NCBI GenBank assembly: GCA_024233455.1 | Contig: JACKPP010000001.1 | Span: 372,001-436,000 of the forward strand | From: Chlamydiales bacterium | GTDB taxonomy: Bacteria > Chlamydiota > Chlamydiia > Chlamydiales > JACKPQ01 | Reading direction: 5' to 3' | DNA length: 64,000 nucleotides | Part shown: positions 26,238 through 35,432 of the stretch, piece by piece | Layout of the letters: every line of letters begins with the position of its first letter | Position numbering within the stretch: the first letter of the stretch is position 1 | Notes under the pieces: model-generated | What the model was told of the DNA's origin: nothing | The model's database searches: none | The model's input: only the letters and a program-made list of their open reading frames with translations | Translations under genes and position numbers: made by a program

Positions 26238-26870
26238 ATGAAACTAGGCAAATATGACCCAATTTTACTTGATTTCGACGGTCTGTTAGTTGATACCGAA
26301 CCATTGCATTTTGAAGCCTACCGCTTGATGCTCAAATCTTTTGGTTACGAACTACCCTGGACAATGACTGAATATTGCTCAATTGCCCACACGAGTTCAG
26401 AATTTTTAAAAAAAATGATCCAAGATAGCTTTCCCGAGCTCAAATCCCACAATTGGGAAGAACTTTATGCCGCCAAGAAACGCGCCTACCTCGAATTAAT
26501 CCAAAACGAAACCATCAAATTGATGCCCGGTGCGGCCCTTTTTCTCCAAGCTATCGCCCATCAGCCGCATGCTGTCGTCACCCACTCTCCCCTGGAGCAA
26601 ATAGAGACAATCCGCTCCAAAATTCCTGAGTTGCAATCGATTCCATTTTGGTTTACGCGCAAGGATTATAAAAACCCTAAACCTGCCCCTGATGGATATC
26701 TCCATGCATTAAAGACACTTAAAGGTAACAATCCCATTGGATTTGAAGATAGTATGCGCGGATTTCAATCGCTTCAAGCTGCTAATATACCCGCTGTTTT
26801 GGTGAGGCCTGAATATTACCCACCGGTCGATACGCCGTCTTATAAGACGCTTTTAGATCTACTCCCTTAA
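26238..26870 (+). CDS. HAD-superfamily phosphatase (phosphoglycolate phosphatase-like)
   Basis: A 210-residue HAD hydrolase. Motif I is LLDFDGLLVDTEP (about residues 9-21, DxD nucleophile), motif II is VVTHSPLEQ, motif III is the Lys in RKDYKNPKPAPDGY, and motif IV is FEDSMRGFQ. A helical cap lies between motifs I and II, placing it with beta-phosphoglucomutase/phosphoglycolate phosphatase types. The substrate is unknown. It converges with the next gene, overlapping by 12 bases. C. trachomatis CT464 is annotated similarly and sits in the same neighbourhood. Confidence 0.88.
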   Translation: MKLGKYDPILLDFDGLLVDTEPLHFEAYRLMLKSFGYELPWTMTEYCSIAHTSSEFLKKMIQDSFPELKSHNWEELYAAKKRAYLELIQNETIKLMPGAALFLQAIAHQPHAVVTHSPLEQIETIRSKIPELQSIPFWFTRKDYKNPKPAPDGYLHALKTLKGNNPIGFEDSMRGFQSLQAANIPAVLVRPEYYPPVDTPSYKTLLDLLP

Positions 26871-27659
26871 ATAGTGCTTGAATGCTTTTTCCCATGAGTA
26901 GGTCACCCACTCTTTAGTTTCTGGATCGTAGCGCATTTGGATAGAAATGTATGGATATGGATGATTATTGTCCAAATCACGTCCTTCATGAGACTGGTAG
27001 AGTTTGATAAATATCTCTTTGTTGAACCAGGGCTGGATTGCTACATTTAATCCTCCTTTTTCGTAACGCACAAAAGTTTCGTGGGGAAACTGATCCATGA
27101 TCAGCTGAACAACCTTCTCGGGTTCATTTTCCATGCCTTCAACGTAAAAATCTACCTCAGCGCCAATTTGATGCTTTGATGCTTGATTGTAACGAGAGGG
27201 ATCTGAATAGGTGTTGTGGGTGGGACATCTATGACCACAGGTAATGACGACGCGCTTATTTGTTTTGGCTTGGATCTCGTTTAATATAGAGATCAATCTG
27301 GGCCAGATGAATTCCTTATTATCTCTTAGGGGAAGAGAATGGCTACCGCTACAATCGAATAGTCTCTGCCCTTCAACACTTTTAGGCGGATGTCTTGCAG
27401 AGCCGCGACACCTAAAGTACTCTTTTGTAACACGCAAGTGACTGCCAGAGAGCGTATGCTCCCAAGGATAAGGCTTGCGAGGTGTATAAGTAGGGTGCTG
27501 AATTTCTAGCTGGACATCCGATGGACGAACAATTGGCTCAACTACGACATTTTTGCGGCGAAGCTGTCTATGCTGCGTATTTTCTAAATTATTACAGCCA
27601 ACAAGAATCCCTAATAAACAACCAATTACAATATAATTTCTGTTAATATACATTATCAT
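26859..27659 (-). CDS. Lipoprotein with M15-type peptidase fold (D,D-carboxypeptidase-like)
   Basis: The product (266 residues from ATG 27659) starts with a signal peptide ending in the lipobox LVGC, so it is probably a lipoprotein. Residues about 145-185 contain the M15 zinc signature: VVITCGHRCPTHN followed by ASKHQIGAEVDFYVEG (HxxGxxxD). This group cleaves D-amino-acid-containing peptides of peptidoglycan or is structurally related. The third ligand is probably the His of NNHPYPYIS, less certain. It converges with the HAD gene and is divergent from atoC. Together with the YkuD-like gene it makes a small peptidoglycan-related cluster, notable in a phylum with reduced cell walls. Confidence 0.7.
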   Translation of the reverse strand: MIMYINRNYIVIGCLLGILVGCNNLENTQHRQLRRKNVVVEPIVRPSDVQLEIQHPTYTPRKPYPWEHTLSGSHLRVTKEYFRCRGSARHPPKSVEGQRLFDCSGSHSLPLRDNKEFIWPRLISILNEIQAKTNKRVVITCGHRCPTHNTYSDPSRYNQASKHQIGAEVDFYVEGMENEPEKVVQLIMDQFPHETFVRYEKGGLNVAIQPWFNKEIFIKLYQSHEGRDLDNNHPYPYISIQMRYDPETKEWVTYSWEKAFKHYLRE

Positions 27660-27757
27660 TTTGAGATAATTTCCCAATTGTTTATATCTAAAATTAGGCA
27701 CAATAAATAACTCGCTTAACGGTTTAACAAGCTCTTAAGCATTAATACGGTACTATA

Positions 27758-29047
27758 ATGGAATGCGAAATTCTGCTCATCAGTAGAGATGCTTTGACCT
27801 CAGATTTTATCCAAGATAACCTTTCCTACCCCTTTTGTTTGGTTAAAGACGCGCAGCAAGCTCTAGAAAAAGCCAAGACAAGCGATCTTAGAGCCTGCAT
27901 TCTCGATCTTTCTATGCCTGCAGGTCTTGCCATCTTCCAAGAAATACGTCGCATTGCATCACACGTTCCCCTTATTCTACTCTCCGATCAGAAAGCACAA
28001 AACACCCAACAACTCGCCGAAATATCGATCAGTCAGCTATCTAAGCCCGTTGATTTAAAAGCGCTTGACGCTCTTATTACCCAAACACAGTTTACCAGTG
28101 TGGAAGACTCTTTGGAAATCATTTCAGAAAGCCCAGCAATGAAAAAAATTCTAGCCGATGTGCGTAAGCTTGCTCAAAGCTCTGCCAGTGTTTTTATTTG
28201 TGGCGAATCGGGCACTGGTAAGGAGATGATAGCCAAAGCTGTCCATTATTATTCCAAACGCAAAACAGCGCCTTTTATACGCGTTAATTGTGCCGCTCTT
28301 CCGGAAACACTGATTGAATCTGAACTCTTTGGACACGAAAAAGGCTCTTTTACCGGCGCTCACGCCAGACGCTTGGGACGCTTTGAGCTGGCAGACAAAG
28401 GATCTTTGCTGCTCGATGAGGTCACAGAGATTCCTCTTACCCTTCAATCTAAACTTTTGCGTGCTATCCAAGAACAGGAATTTGAACGCATCGGCAGCAT
28501 GAAATCTATCAATGTGGATGTGCGCATCATCGCTACATCCAACCGCGATATGAAAGAAGCTATAAAAGAAAAAACCTTTCGCGACGATCTTTATTACAGA
28601 CTCAATGTATTGCCTATTTATGTCCCTCCCCTGCGTGATCGCAAAGAGGACATTTTACCCCTAGCGATGCATTTTTTGCGGCGCACCAGTCAGAAAAATG
28701 GCCAATCACTCAAAACCCTCTCCATGCCGGCCCAAGAAAAGCTCAAAAGCTACCCTTGGCCTGGCAATATCCGTGAACTGGGGAATGTGATTGAGCACGC
28801 CGTCATTATGAGCAAGGCCGATGAAATTACCGCTGCAGAAATTTTGCTCGAGACTGCAGTTCAAAGCAACCCGGTGGAACTCATTGGTGAAATGCAGCGT
28901 CAAATGACCTTTAAAGAGATGGAAAAACTCCTGATTCAGCAAACGTTAAAAGCGCATAATGGCAATCGTACACGGTCGGCCAAAGCGCTTGGCATCAGCA
29001 TCCGCACGCTTCGCAACAAGCTAAAAATCTACCCGAATCTAGAATAA
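27758..29047 (+). CDS. atoC: NtrC-family sigma-54 response regulator (AtoC/CtcC-like), with DNA-binding domain
   Basis: A 429-residue activator of sigma-54 RNA polymerase. The receiver domain (1-110) has a candidate phospho-Asp at residue 50 (ILDLSMP) and a conserved Lys (LSKP), but the N-terminal acidic pair is reduced (ISRDA). The AAA+ domain has GESGTGKE (149-156), the sigma-54 contact loop GSFTGA, and Walker B LLLDEV. The C-terminus has a Fis-type helix-turn-helix (NRTRSAKALGISIRTLRNKL). The C. trachomatis homologue (CtcC, CT468) is reported to lack this DNA-binding domain. No sensor kinase gene is adjacent, unlike CT467-CT468. A consensus sigma-54 promoter lies about 15 kb away at 44392. 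Confidence 0.93.
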   Translation: MECEILLISRDALTSDFIQDNLSYPFCLVKDAQQALEKAKTSDLRACILDLSMPAGLAIFQEIRRIASHVPLILLSDQKAQNTQQLAEISISQLSKPVDLKALDALITQTQFTSVEDSLEIISESPAMKKILADVRKLAQSSASVFICGESGTGKEMIAKAVHYYSKRKTAPFIRVNCAALPETLIESELFGHEKGSFTGAHARRLGRFELADKGSLLLDEVTEIPLTLQSKLLRAIQEQEFERIGSMKSINVDVRIIATSNRDMKEAIKEKTFRDDLYYRLNVLPIYVPPLRDRKEDILPLAMHFLRRTSQKNGQSLKTLSMPAQEKLKSYPWPGNIRELGNVIEHAVIMSKADEITAAEILLETAVQSNPVELIGEMQRQMTFKEMEKLLIQQTLKAHNGNRTRSAKALGISIRTLRNKLKIYPNLE

Positions 29048-29125
29048 TAAATATTTTAATATATTGAATATTTAAATTATTTATTATTATTTAATTATAT
29101 TATATTTTACTGTAATATAGAAGCT

Positions 29126-30466
29126 ATGAAAACAGTATTATTAGCAAACACAGTGCTGACATGGGAAGGACGTAGCCCTGCCCCACCAAAAAAAGACCCC
29201 TCTAATCTGGTAGTGCGCATTTTAAAAATAATGATTAACGTATTGATATTTATCCCTAAGTGGTGCGTTAATACGGTCGTATCTCTTATGATCGTCCCGT
29301 CTCAAGTCATGAAAACGCGTATTTTGCGGCTCCTTGACGGTGTCGGCATCATTAAGCACTCCTTTGCTCCCCCCTATTACGAATTACTGAATCAATGCAT
29401 TGACCGTCAGTACAAATCCTTTGATATTCAACCTGTTGAGATGAAGATGCGCACGGGAACTTATATTCGAGGAACTCTACTTGTGAGCAAACTTGCCATA
29501 CCACAAGATCAGCCAGGAGTAGTTACCCGGGATGATATTCCTACAGTGATCTGTTTTAATCCAAATAGCAAAACAATGCTAAACTGGGGCTGCACTTCTA
29601 ACGATGTCATGGATTACGTCGATAAGGCCTATAAGCAGGATTGTGCAGTCAATGTCTTAATGCTCGATTACCCAGGTGTCGGAGAAAGCGATGGGGTAGC
29701 ACATGCGTCCTGCATGCAAGAGATGGCTGAAACCGCTTATGAATTTGTAGAAAAAAAACTCAATGTAAAATCAAATAATATCCACCTTCACGGATGGTCG
29801 TTAGGCAGCTTTATGGCGGCATATTTAGCAAAAGTGCATCCAAAAAGTGAAGGTTGCATTTTCCTGGATAAAGGAGGTTCATCCATTGTCCAAGCAGCCT
29901 CAGAGTTGTTAGAACTTACCCAAACCAATCTAGAAGAAATTCCATACGTAGGAAAACCACTTTGTCTACCTTTTTACTTGGCACAAAAAGCCCTTGGAAT
30001 TATAGCTGAGATTGGTGGCTGGGACGTTTTTAATACCGTAGATAACTTAAAAACATCAAAACGCAAAATCATAGCCTATTACAGCGCAAAGGATGAGGTA
30101 TTCAATGGAAAAGCTGGATATAGCTATGCTTTTAAAGATTCAGAAAATATCACGCTTGTAGAATTAAAATCGAAACGCACAGGGGCTATTTATTACCATG
30201 GTCACCCGTTAACCCATTCTGATGGGTTTTTGAACACTAAAGAAAAGATCGAAGATATCATAGGCTACAACGTAGAGCATATCATCGCCAAAGCACCTCA
30301 GCACGCATTTTTTCGCAATCGCAAGGTAGAAAAAACCGCCTCTTCCGAAAATCTTGCAGCTGAAGACCCTTCCATATCAACGGCTTTGCAAATGTTAGGA
30401 TCTGCTGTACGTAAAAAAGGATTAAATTTCTTTTCTTCACCTACAGTCCATGGTGCTGCAGCGTAA
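29126..30466 (+). CDS. Alpha/beta hydrolase, resembling the chlamydial CHLPS (DUF818) family
   Basis: 446 residues. A hydrophobic segment (about 33-55, LKIMINVLIFIPKW...VVSLMIV) suggests membrane association. The hydrolase core shows NPNSKTMLNWG (oxyanion region), LDYPGVGESDG and the nucleophile elbow HGWSLGSFMA (GxSxG, Ser about 229). A candidate acid is in SAKDEVFNG and a candidate His in HPLTHSDG. Chlamydial CHLPS-type proteins have this layout and unknown substrates, probably lipids. The last 56 codons lie antisense to the metallo-beta-lactamase gene (169-base overlap), so the C-terminus may be a read-through extension. Confidence 0.7.
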   Translation: MKTVLLANTVLTWEGRSPAPPKKDPSNLVVRILKIMINVLIFIPKWCVNTVVSLMIVPSQVMKTRILRLLDGVGIIKHSFAPPYYELLNQCIDRQYKSFDIQPVEMKMRTGTYIRGTLLVSKLAIPQDQPGVVTRDDIPTVICFNPNSKTMLNWGCTSNDVMDYVDKAYKQDCAVNVLMLDYPGVGESDGVAHASCMQEMAETAYEFVEKKLNVKSNNIHLHGWSLGSFMAAYLAKVHPKSEGCIFLDKGGSSIVQAASELLELTQTNLEEIPYVGKPLCLPFYLAQKALGIIAEIGGWDVFNTVDNLKTSKRKIIAYYSAKDEVFNGKAGYSYAFKDSENITLVELKSKRTGAIYYHGHPLTHSDGFLNTKEKIEDIIGYNVEHIIAKAPQHAFFRNRKVEKTASSENLAAEDPSISTALQMLGSAVRKKGLNFFSSPTVHGAAA

Positions 30467-31041
30467 ATACGCTTTTTAAGCTCCTCATTATTCGGCTCAA
30501 GAGAAAGAGCAAATGCAATGTTTTGTTGGGTATAGTCATGTCCACTATACACTAAAGTCTCATCTGGTAGCTCTGCAATTTTTTTCAGGGAATGCAACAT
30601 TTCTGCGGGCGTTCCTTCAAAAATCCGCCCACAACCGCACGTAAACAGACTATCACCAGTAAATACAGCTTTTAATTGCCGGCAGTAGTAGGCAACATGT
30701 GTCCGTGTGTGTCCCGGTACAAACAGCACATCAAATCTATACTCATCAATAATAACTGGTGTATTTTCTGACACAATGAGGTCTACACCTTCAATCCGTT
30801 CATCATTAGGAGCAATTAAAGGACAGTGGTATTTGGCTTTAAGTTCAAGATTACCACCTATGTGGTCTGCGTGGTGATGGGTATTTAGGATCGCAATCAA
30901 ATCCCCTTCTAGGGCCTCGATGACCGGTTTGGCATCACCCGGATCAATACAAATAGAACCTCTCTTTGCCTCAATCAGGTAGATATAGTTATCAGAGAGA
31001 GCACGAACAACCTTAATTGACATTGATGACAAATGGAGCAA
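30298..31041 (-). CDS. Metallo-beta-lactamase-fold hydrolase (glyoxalase II-like)
   Basis: A 247-residue hydrolase with the motif THHHADHIGG (HxHxDH, about residues 54-63), a Zn-ligand His in PGHTRTHVAYY, Asp in FTGDSLF and His in SGHDYT. The C-terminal FNPFLRTADPNI is typical of glyoxalase II and YcbL-type enzymes that open thioesters such as S-lactoylglutathione. This shows that the region overlapping the opposite-strand hydrolase is genuine coding sequence here. It overlaps the upstream RDD gene by 29 bases and is the last gene of the minus-strand run. Confidence 0.85.
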   Translation of the reverse strand: MLHLSSMSIKVVRALSDNYIYLIEAKRGSICIDPGDAKPVIEALEGDLIAILNTHHHADHIGGNLELKAKYHCPLIAPNDERIEGVDLIVSENTPVIIDEYRFDVLFVPGHTRTHVAYYCRQLKAVFTGDSLFTCGCGRIFEGTPAEMLHSLKKIAELPDETLVYSGHDYTQQNIAFALSLEPNNEELKKRIYAAAPWTVGEEKKFNPFLRTADPNICKAVDMEGSSAARFSEEAVFSTLRLRKNAC

Positions 31042-31735
31042 TACTCCAGAAGAATGCTAGGAAAAATACGGCTAAAAATGTCAGGCGGAAAGGGCCTATT
31101 CGGCGATGCCAGACGATGAATTTCCCTGAACGATCCCACGTGGTTTTGCCGGTATTGGACAGTTTAACGCACGCCACAATCATAGTTATAAACGATATGA
31201 TCGGAATACCTGCTGCTAAACCGAGCCACCATACCGATAAACTGCGATAAAGCGCGTCTTTCATAGTGAGTTTTCGATGATCTTTGAGCCTTACATAGGT
31301 TTGGGTCATCCATTTTCCTGGAGTCATTCCCCACGTACTCATAAAGAACGTTTCACCAAAAATCCAAAGAAAAGGAACTAATAGCAAGCCAAAAGGAGCT
31401 TCCTCAATGGTCAACCCAAAAGCCGACAAGACCCACCCTAGTACAAGTCCAAACCAGCTATAATCGAACATCCGCCCGACAAAGCGCATCCATGGACGAG
31501 ATTTTGGAGCCTGGTTATTTGCGCGATTTTCTTCCAACGGCACATCGCCTTCTCCACGCACATCCAAAGGCGCCTCAAAAATTTCGAGTTCATCTAGATG
31601 CGTCCAATCAACTACGTTAGGACCTTTTACCAGCGTTTTGGGATCAATCTCTCCCCTGTGTAGCATCCCCCTTAGCTCATCAAGAGTGATCGGACCTTTT
31701 TCTACACCATCGACTTTGTAGTACCATTGCTTCAT
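31013..31735 (-). CDS. GYF_2-RDD domain membrane protein
   Basis: 240 residues. The N-terminal 50 residues (KQWYYKVDGVEKGPITLDEL ... VDWTHLDELEIF) are a GYF_2 domain, a small Pro-peptide-binding module. From about residue 80 to the end is an RDD-type membrane domain with about four hydrophobic segments and a conserved Arg/Asp set (WMRFVGRMFDYSWFG, then MTPGKWMTQTYVRL). The combination is common in Chlamydiae and Planctomycetes, function unknown. It is 10 bases downstream of the DUF115 gene. Confidence 0.8.
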   Translation of the reverse strand: MKQWYYKVDGVEKGPITLDELRGMLHRGEIDPKTLVKGPNVVDWTHLDELEIFEAPLDVRGEGDVPLEENRANNQAPKSRPWMRFVGRMFDYSWFGLVLGWVLSAFGLTIEEAPFGLLLVPFLWIFGETFFMSTWGMTPGKWMTQTYVRLKDHRKLTMKDALYRSLSVWWLGLAAGIPIISFITMIVACVKLSNTGKTTWDRSGKFIVWHRRIGPFRLTFLAVFFLAFFWSIAPFVINVN

Positions 31736-31745
31736 ATTTTAAACA

Positions 31746-33449
31746 TTAGCCCGCACGCTGAAAAGTTTCAAGTAGGGATTCGACACGTTCATGTAGTTGC
31801 TTGTATAAGCTGCGTTTTTTACGCCATAGCGCATCGGGAGAGCAACTCCGCTCTTTGCGGCAGATGGCAAATTCAATGGAGGGAATTGCCCCAAAGAGTA
31901 CACAGCGATAAGCCAGCTCTTCTTGCAGATCCATCTCGTGTAATGTAAAAAGAGCGCCTTCTATTTTGAACTCTTCGCGGTATAAATCTAACGCATCAAG
32001 AAGTGCTGTGAGGTGTTTTTGGCAATTACTCAGACTTGTTTTAAGCTCTTGTAGCGCTTTGGGTAAGGTTTCTGCGCATTGCTCAGGAACTTTGGCATCG
32101 TGGATGGCCGTTTGCAAAAAACCATCGATGTAAAGCGGTTTTACATTGGCAGCTTCCAAAATGGTCTTTAAAGGCTTGTAGGGAATTTTCTCAATTTTCA
32201 GACCCCGATCTGAAGCATTGAAAAAATCAGCTTTTGATTTTTCAGAAAATTGAGAAATACACGTTGCCTCCATCAGCCATTTCACATTGGTATAAAGCGT
32301 TTCTCCTGTCTCCCTTTGTTGCTCTATGAGTGTCTCACAAACTCTTGTGTCCTTTTTCTTCTCTTCTATGGCAATAGCCGAGTCGGTAAAAACCCCTTTG
32401 GCATATTGCTCTAAACCGGTGAAAGCTAAATCCACACCAGCTAAAACGATCGGATTACAGCCCATATATTCGGCAAGGGCAATGCAAGAAGTGGTGACAG
32501 AAAGAGCTTCTTCTCCCATACCTTCTTCGAGTAATGCGCCTTGAATGCCGAGCTGCTCGGTAACCCAATACTCGGAAATATCGCAAGCAATCGACTGCAT
32601 ATAGCCGATATCTCCAACGCTAGCATTGAAAATATCGGGCAGCACTCTTGCTCCCATAATCATCGGCACCGTATAGGCGCTTGAGGCTTTCAATCTGGGG
32701 TATTCATCGGGATTAGGATCTACCGCTAAAGCCAAGTGAGGCTGCACACCTTGGTTGCTCAAAGCTGCAATAGTCGATCCACCAGCAAAAATAACCGCTT
32801 TATGGCGATACTGCTTAAGATCTTCTATCACACCGGTAAGTGAAGGGCCGGCCCCACACACAACAGCTGGCCTACCCTTGAATAAATCTTTCATATGACG
32901 TATCAAAAACATGCGATCAAAGCGTTTAAAATTGGAAAGCAAATTTTCAAAAAGTCGGTAGTGGTAAAAGTATTCGCAATAACGGCCGTGCGTCAGTGTG
33001 GTCATGCGCCTAATTTCTAGGGAAAAGGCTTCAAATTGATCTTGGTTTTCAGATTTGGCAGGATAAATACCAATCCGCTGCAAGGGGAATTCTTTCGCAC
33101 AATCGCGACAAAATTCCCGCTGATCAATCGAATGATTAAACGGCATTTTAAGATGTACCTGTGGATGTAAAATCCATTCAGCACTTGCTTTGTGTTCTAA
33201 AAAGCCTTGCAATTTTGCTATATCATCCTCGATGACAATCACATCGCGCATCATCTCTTGAGACAACCATTCTCTTAATGCTTCGAGAGCATTGATATTC
33301 AGCCCGTATAAGTAAATACCTTCAAGAGAGTTAAGATCCTCTGGTGGCTCAAAATTATCATTATTAACTACAGGCAGCTCATGCGCCATTTGGCATAAAA
33401 AGGCTAGCTGAGGGTAGCGCTCTCGCAAACTATCAGTGAGTGTGGTCAT
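31746..33449 (-). CDS. DUF115 (Maf/MptE-like) protein 1
   Basis: 567 residues. The core (about 200-400) has AVVCGAGPSLTGVIEDLK, then VIFAGGSTIAALSNQGVQP and ALAVDPNP, the signature of DUF115/'motility accessory factor'. These proteins are glycosyltransferase-like and in flagellated bacteria transfer nonulosonic acids to flagellin; other members are 6-hydroxymethylpterin pyrophosphokinases. VLAGVDLAFTG is a second conserved motif. The substrate here is unknown and no flagellar gene is in the window. It overlaps the MORN gene by 4 bases (ATGA). Confidence 0.8.
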   Translation of the reverse strand: MTTLTDSLRERYPQLAFLCQMAHELPVVNNDNFEPPEDLNSLEGIYLYGLNINALEALREWLSQEMMRDVIVIEDDIAKLQGFLEHKASAEWILHPQVHLKMPFNHSIDQREFCRDCAKEFPLQRIGIYPAKSENQDQFEAFSLEIRRMTTLTHGRYCEYFYHYRLFENLLSNFKRFDRMFLIRHMKDLFKGRPAVVCGAGPSLTGVIEDLKQYRHKAVIFAGGSTIAALSNQGVQPHLALAVDPNPDEYPRLKASSAYTVPMIMGARVLPDIFNASVGDIGYMQSIACDISEYWVTEQLGIQGALLEEGMGEEALSVTTSCIALAEYMGCNPIVLAGVDLAFTGLEQYAKGVFTDSAIAIEEKKKDTRVCETLIEQQRETGETLYTNVKWLMEATCISQFSEKSKADFFNASDRGLKIEKIPYKPLKTILEAANVKPLYIDGFLQTAIHDAKVPEQCAETLPKALQELKTSLSNCQKHLTALLDALDLYREEFKIEGALFTLHEMDLQEELAYRCVLFGAIPSIEFAICRKERSCSPDALWRKKRSLYKQLHERVESLLETFQRAG

Positions 33450-34060
33450 ACTTTTTTAATAATTTCTCCGTCCATCCAGTGTATTTCGCTATATTCTCCG
33501 TTGTCTCCGGTAACGGCCTTGAAAATCAATTCTCCCGAGCGGTTATAAGCCCTTTTATCAACGCGTTTGGCTGAGTAGTAAAAGAACTCTGTCTTGAGTG
33601 TTCCATCGTCGAACCAATGCTTATGCAGACCAATCGGTGAGCCCAGATAGTAGGTGCCATCATCGACAAGGATTCCCGCTTCGTTCCAAAGGCGCTCGCG
33701 CCCATGCCGCTCATGATTTTTATAAAAACTGAGCCGCTTTTCCTTGCCATCTGGCCAAAAAAGCTTTACCCAGCCATCCAATCGACCTTGGTTATAGGGC
33801 AGCTCAGCCTTAATGCTTCCATCTTCATAAAAATACTTCTGCAAGCCGTCAGGAAGGTCATCTACGAAAAATTCTTGCGCCTTGATTTGTCCATTAGCAT
33901 GCCACTGCGTCGCGTTCCCCTGCCTTTTACCCTTGGTGAAAGAAGTGCAAGACAAGCACTTTCCATCGCGCGTAAAAAATTTTACCAGGCCTTCACTTAA
34001 GCCATCTTTTTCTGGACATTCCGCTCTTAGCTCACCTGTCTCATAAAGCAACTTACTCAT
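33446..34060 (-). CDS. MORN/YwqK-repeat protein
   Basis: 204 residues made of about seven MORN-type units with the pattern (W/Y)xxG-xxKxExxYxxG-xxxGxxxxxxxxG, such as GLQKYFYEDGSIKAELPYNQ. It has no signal peptide. MORN repeats often mediate lipid or protein contact; the YwqK group is sometimes annotated as an antitoxin without good evidence. It is sandwiched between two DUF115 genes with 4- and 8-base overlaps, which implies a joint role. A larger lipoprotein of the same repeat type lies at 42674. Confidence 0.82.
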   Translation of the reverse strand: MSKLLYETGELRAECPEKDGLSEGLVKFFTRDGKCLSCTSFTKGKRQGNATQWHANGQIKAQEFFVDDLPDGLQKYFYEDGSIKAELPYNQGRLDGWVKLFWPDGKEKRLSFYKNHERHGRERLWNEAGILVDDGTYYLGSPIGLHKHWFDDGTLKTEFFYYSAKRVDKRAYNRSGELIFKAVTGDNGEYSEIHWMDGEIIKKV

Positions 34061-35432
34061 AAGCTTTCAAAACCCTCTCAAAAAAAAGCATTGCTTGCAT
34101 TTTCTCATCTCCGCCTTTAAAAAGCAGCGGCCTAAAAAGCTGCCACAATGGCTTTAAATGGTGCAGATAAAAAACTTCACATTCTAGCTCATACACCGCA
34201 GCAGGTGATTTTTCCACACATAGTTTTTGGCATGCAGCTAAGCTTGCTTTCACCTTTTGTTTCAAAGGCTCGGCGTTGATCGATATATTTTTATACGCGG
34301 GCATCTCTAATCTTCGCTCTTCAAAATCCAACTCCGATAGAGTCTGTTTTCTTGCGCCTTGAATCTCCAAGCCGCAAGGAGTTGCATCAATCCAGGTGCG
34401 ATCGGGATTTTTCCGTATCAGCTCGGAGAGCCACCTAGCGCTCATGATCAAATCCTCTCGGCTACGGGCTGGGTTTCCCCATTTGTCTGTCACTTCAATC
34501 TTATCTTTAGGATCAGCCAAATCCATGCCGTAAAACACAATAGGATCACAGCCCATCACAACAGCTAGCGCTGCTGTAGCACATCCAACGCTCCAGCCCA
34601 AATCCAGCTTAGGAAAATCCATTCCAAGCTGATCTAACATCCATTCCTCGATGGGCAGCTCATCGGTGCTCCTCATATAAAATTTAGCCCCTTGCACCGA
34701 CTGAGCCAGCCTGAAGCTAAAACGGTCGGTATAAAAAAAGGCCTGGGCTCCATTGACCACGATCTGTCCTGGATCTACGTCTACACCCGCTCCAAAATAG
34801 GGATTAATTCCCTGCGCCAGCAGCTTACCGAGCGCTGATCCCCCAGCAAACAAAAAGGCCTTTTGTTCAAAATTTTTCAAAAACTCAGCGTCAAGAGATG
34901 GCCCCGAACCGCAAATCACGGCCGGAATCTGGTTTAGCTGATGGAATTCTGGGACCTGCACATCGCCTAAATTCTCCAGCACATTCTCCAGTTCTTTTTT
35001 TCCAAAATGACGCGCTTTGTAAAGAAGCAGCTTAATTCCACCGCGCAATTCATCCACGAGTGCCTTAGGAGCTTGAAGATGCTTAGGCACTGCCCAGCTA
35101 GATTTTAAAAGCACCGTTTTCCAAACTGCAGTTTTTAAAACTTCCGACTCTTCTATGGTGCAATGCGTGACCTTTTCATCTTCCAATCCTGAAAAACCCC
35201 ACGCATCCACTGGATCTACTGCAATCCATATCAAGTGCCGATCTTGTTTTGCATGCAGCCAGGGCCTTATTTTAGAATACAGACTTCCATCTAAAGCTCC
35301 GTAAGCAAACAGCACATCGCTATCATCCAAAATGTAATCCCACTCAGATAGCTCCTGAGAAACAGGCTCTACTCTTTGCATTTTCAAGGCCAGTAATGGA
35401 TTTTTATCACAAAGCAGCGATAAGCTCTTCAT
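34053..35432 (-). CDS. DUF115 (Maf/MptE-like) protein 2
   Basis: 459 residues, shorter than the other DUF115 protein and clearly diverged from it. Conserved motifs are AVICGSGPSLDAEFLKNF, then FLFAGGSALGKLLAQGINP, GAGVDVDPG and IVFYGMDLADP. Both motif sets suggest nucleotide-sugar or similar binding. It overlaps the HSDR_N gene by 26 bases and the MORN gene by 8. It is part of the minus-strand operon HPF-HSDR_N-DUF115-MORN-DUF115-RDD-MBL. Confidence 0.8.
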   Translation of the reverse strand: MKSLSLLCDKNPLLALKMQRVEPVSQELSEWDYILDDSDVLFAYGALDGSLYSKIRPWLHAKQDRHLIWIAVDPVDAWGFSGLEDEKVTHCTIEESEVLKTAVWKTVLLKSSWAVPKHLQAPKALVDELRGGIKLLLYKARHFGKKELENVLENLGDVQVPEFHQLNQIPAVICGSGPSLDAEFLKNFEQKAFLFAGGSALGKLLAQGINPYFGAGVDVDPGQIVVNGAQAFFYTDRFSFRLAQSVQGAKFYMRSTDELPIEEWMLDQLGMDFPKLDLGWSVGCATAALAVVMGCDPIVFYGMDLADPKDKIEVTDKWGNPARSREDLIMSARWLSELIRKNPDRTWIDATPCGLEIQGARKQTLSELDFEERRLEMPAYKNISINAEPLKQKVKASLAACQKLCVEKSPAAVYELECEVFYLHHLKPLWQLFRPLLFKGGDEKMQAMLFFERVLKAYE

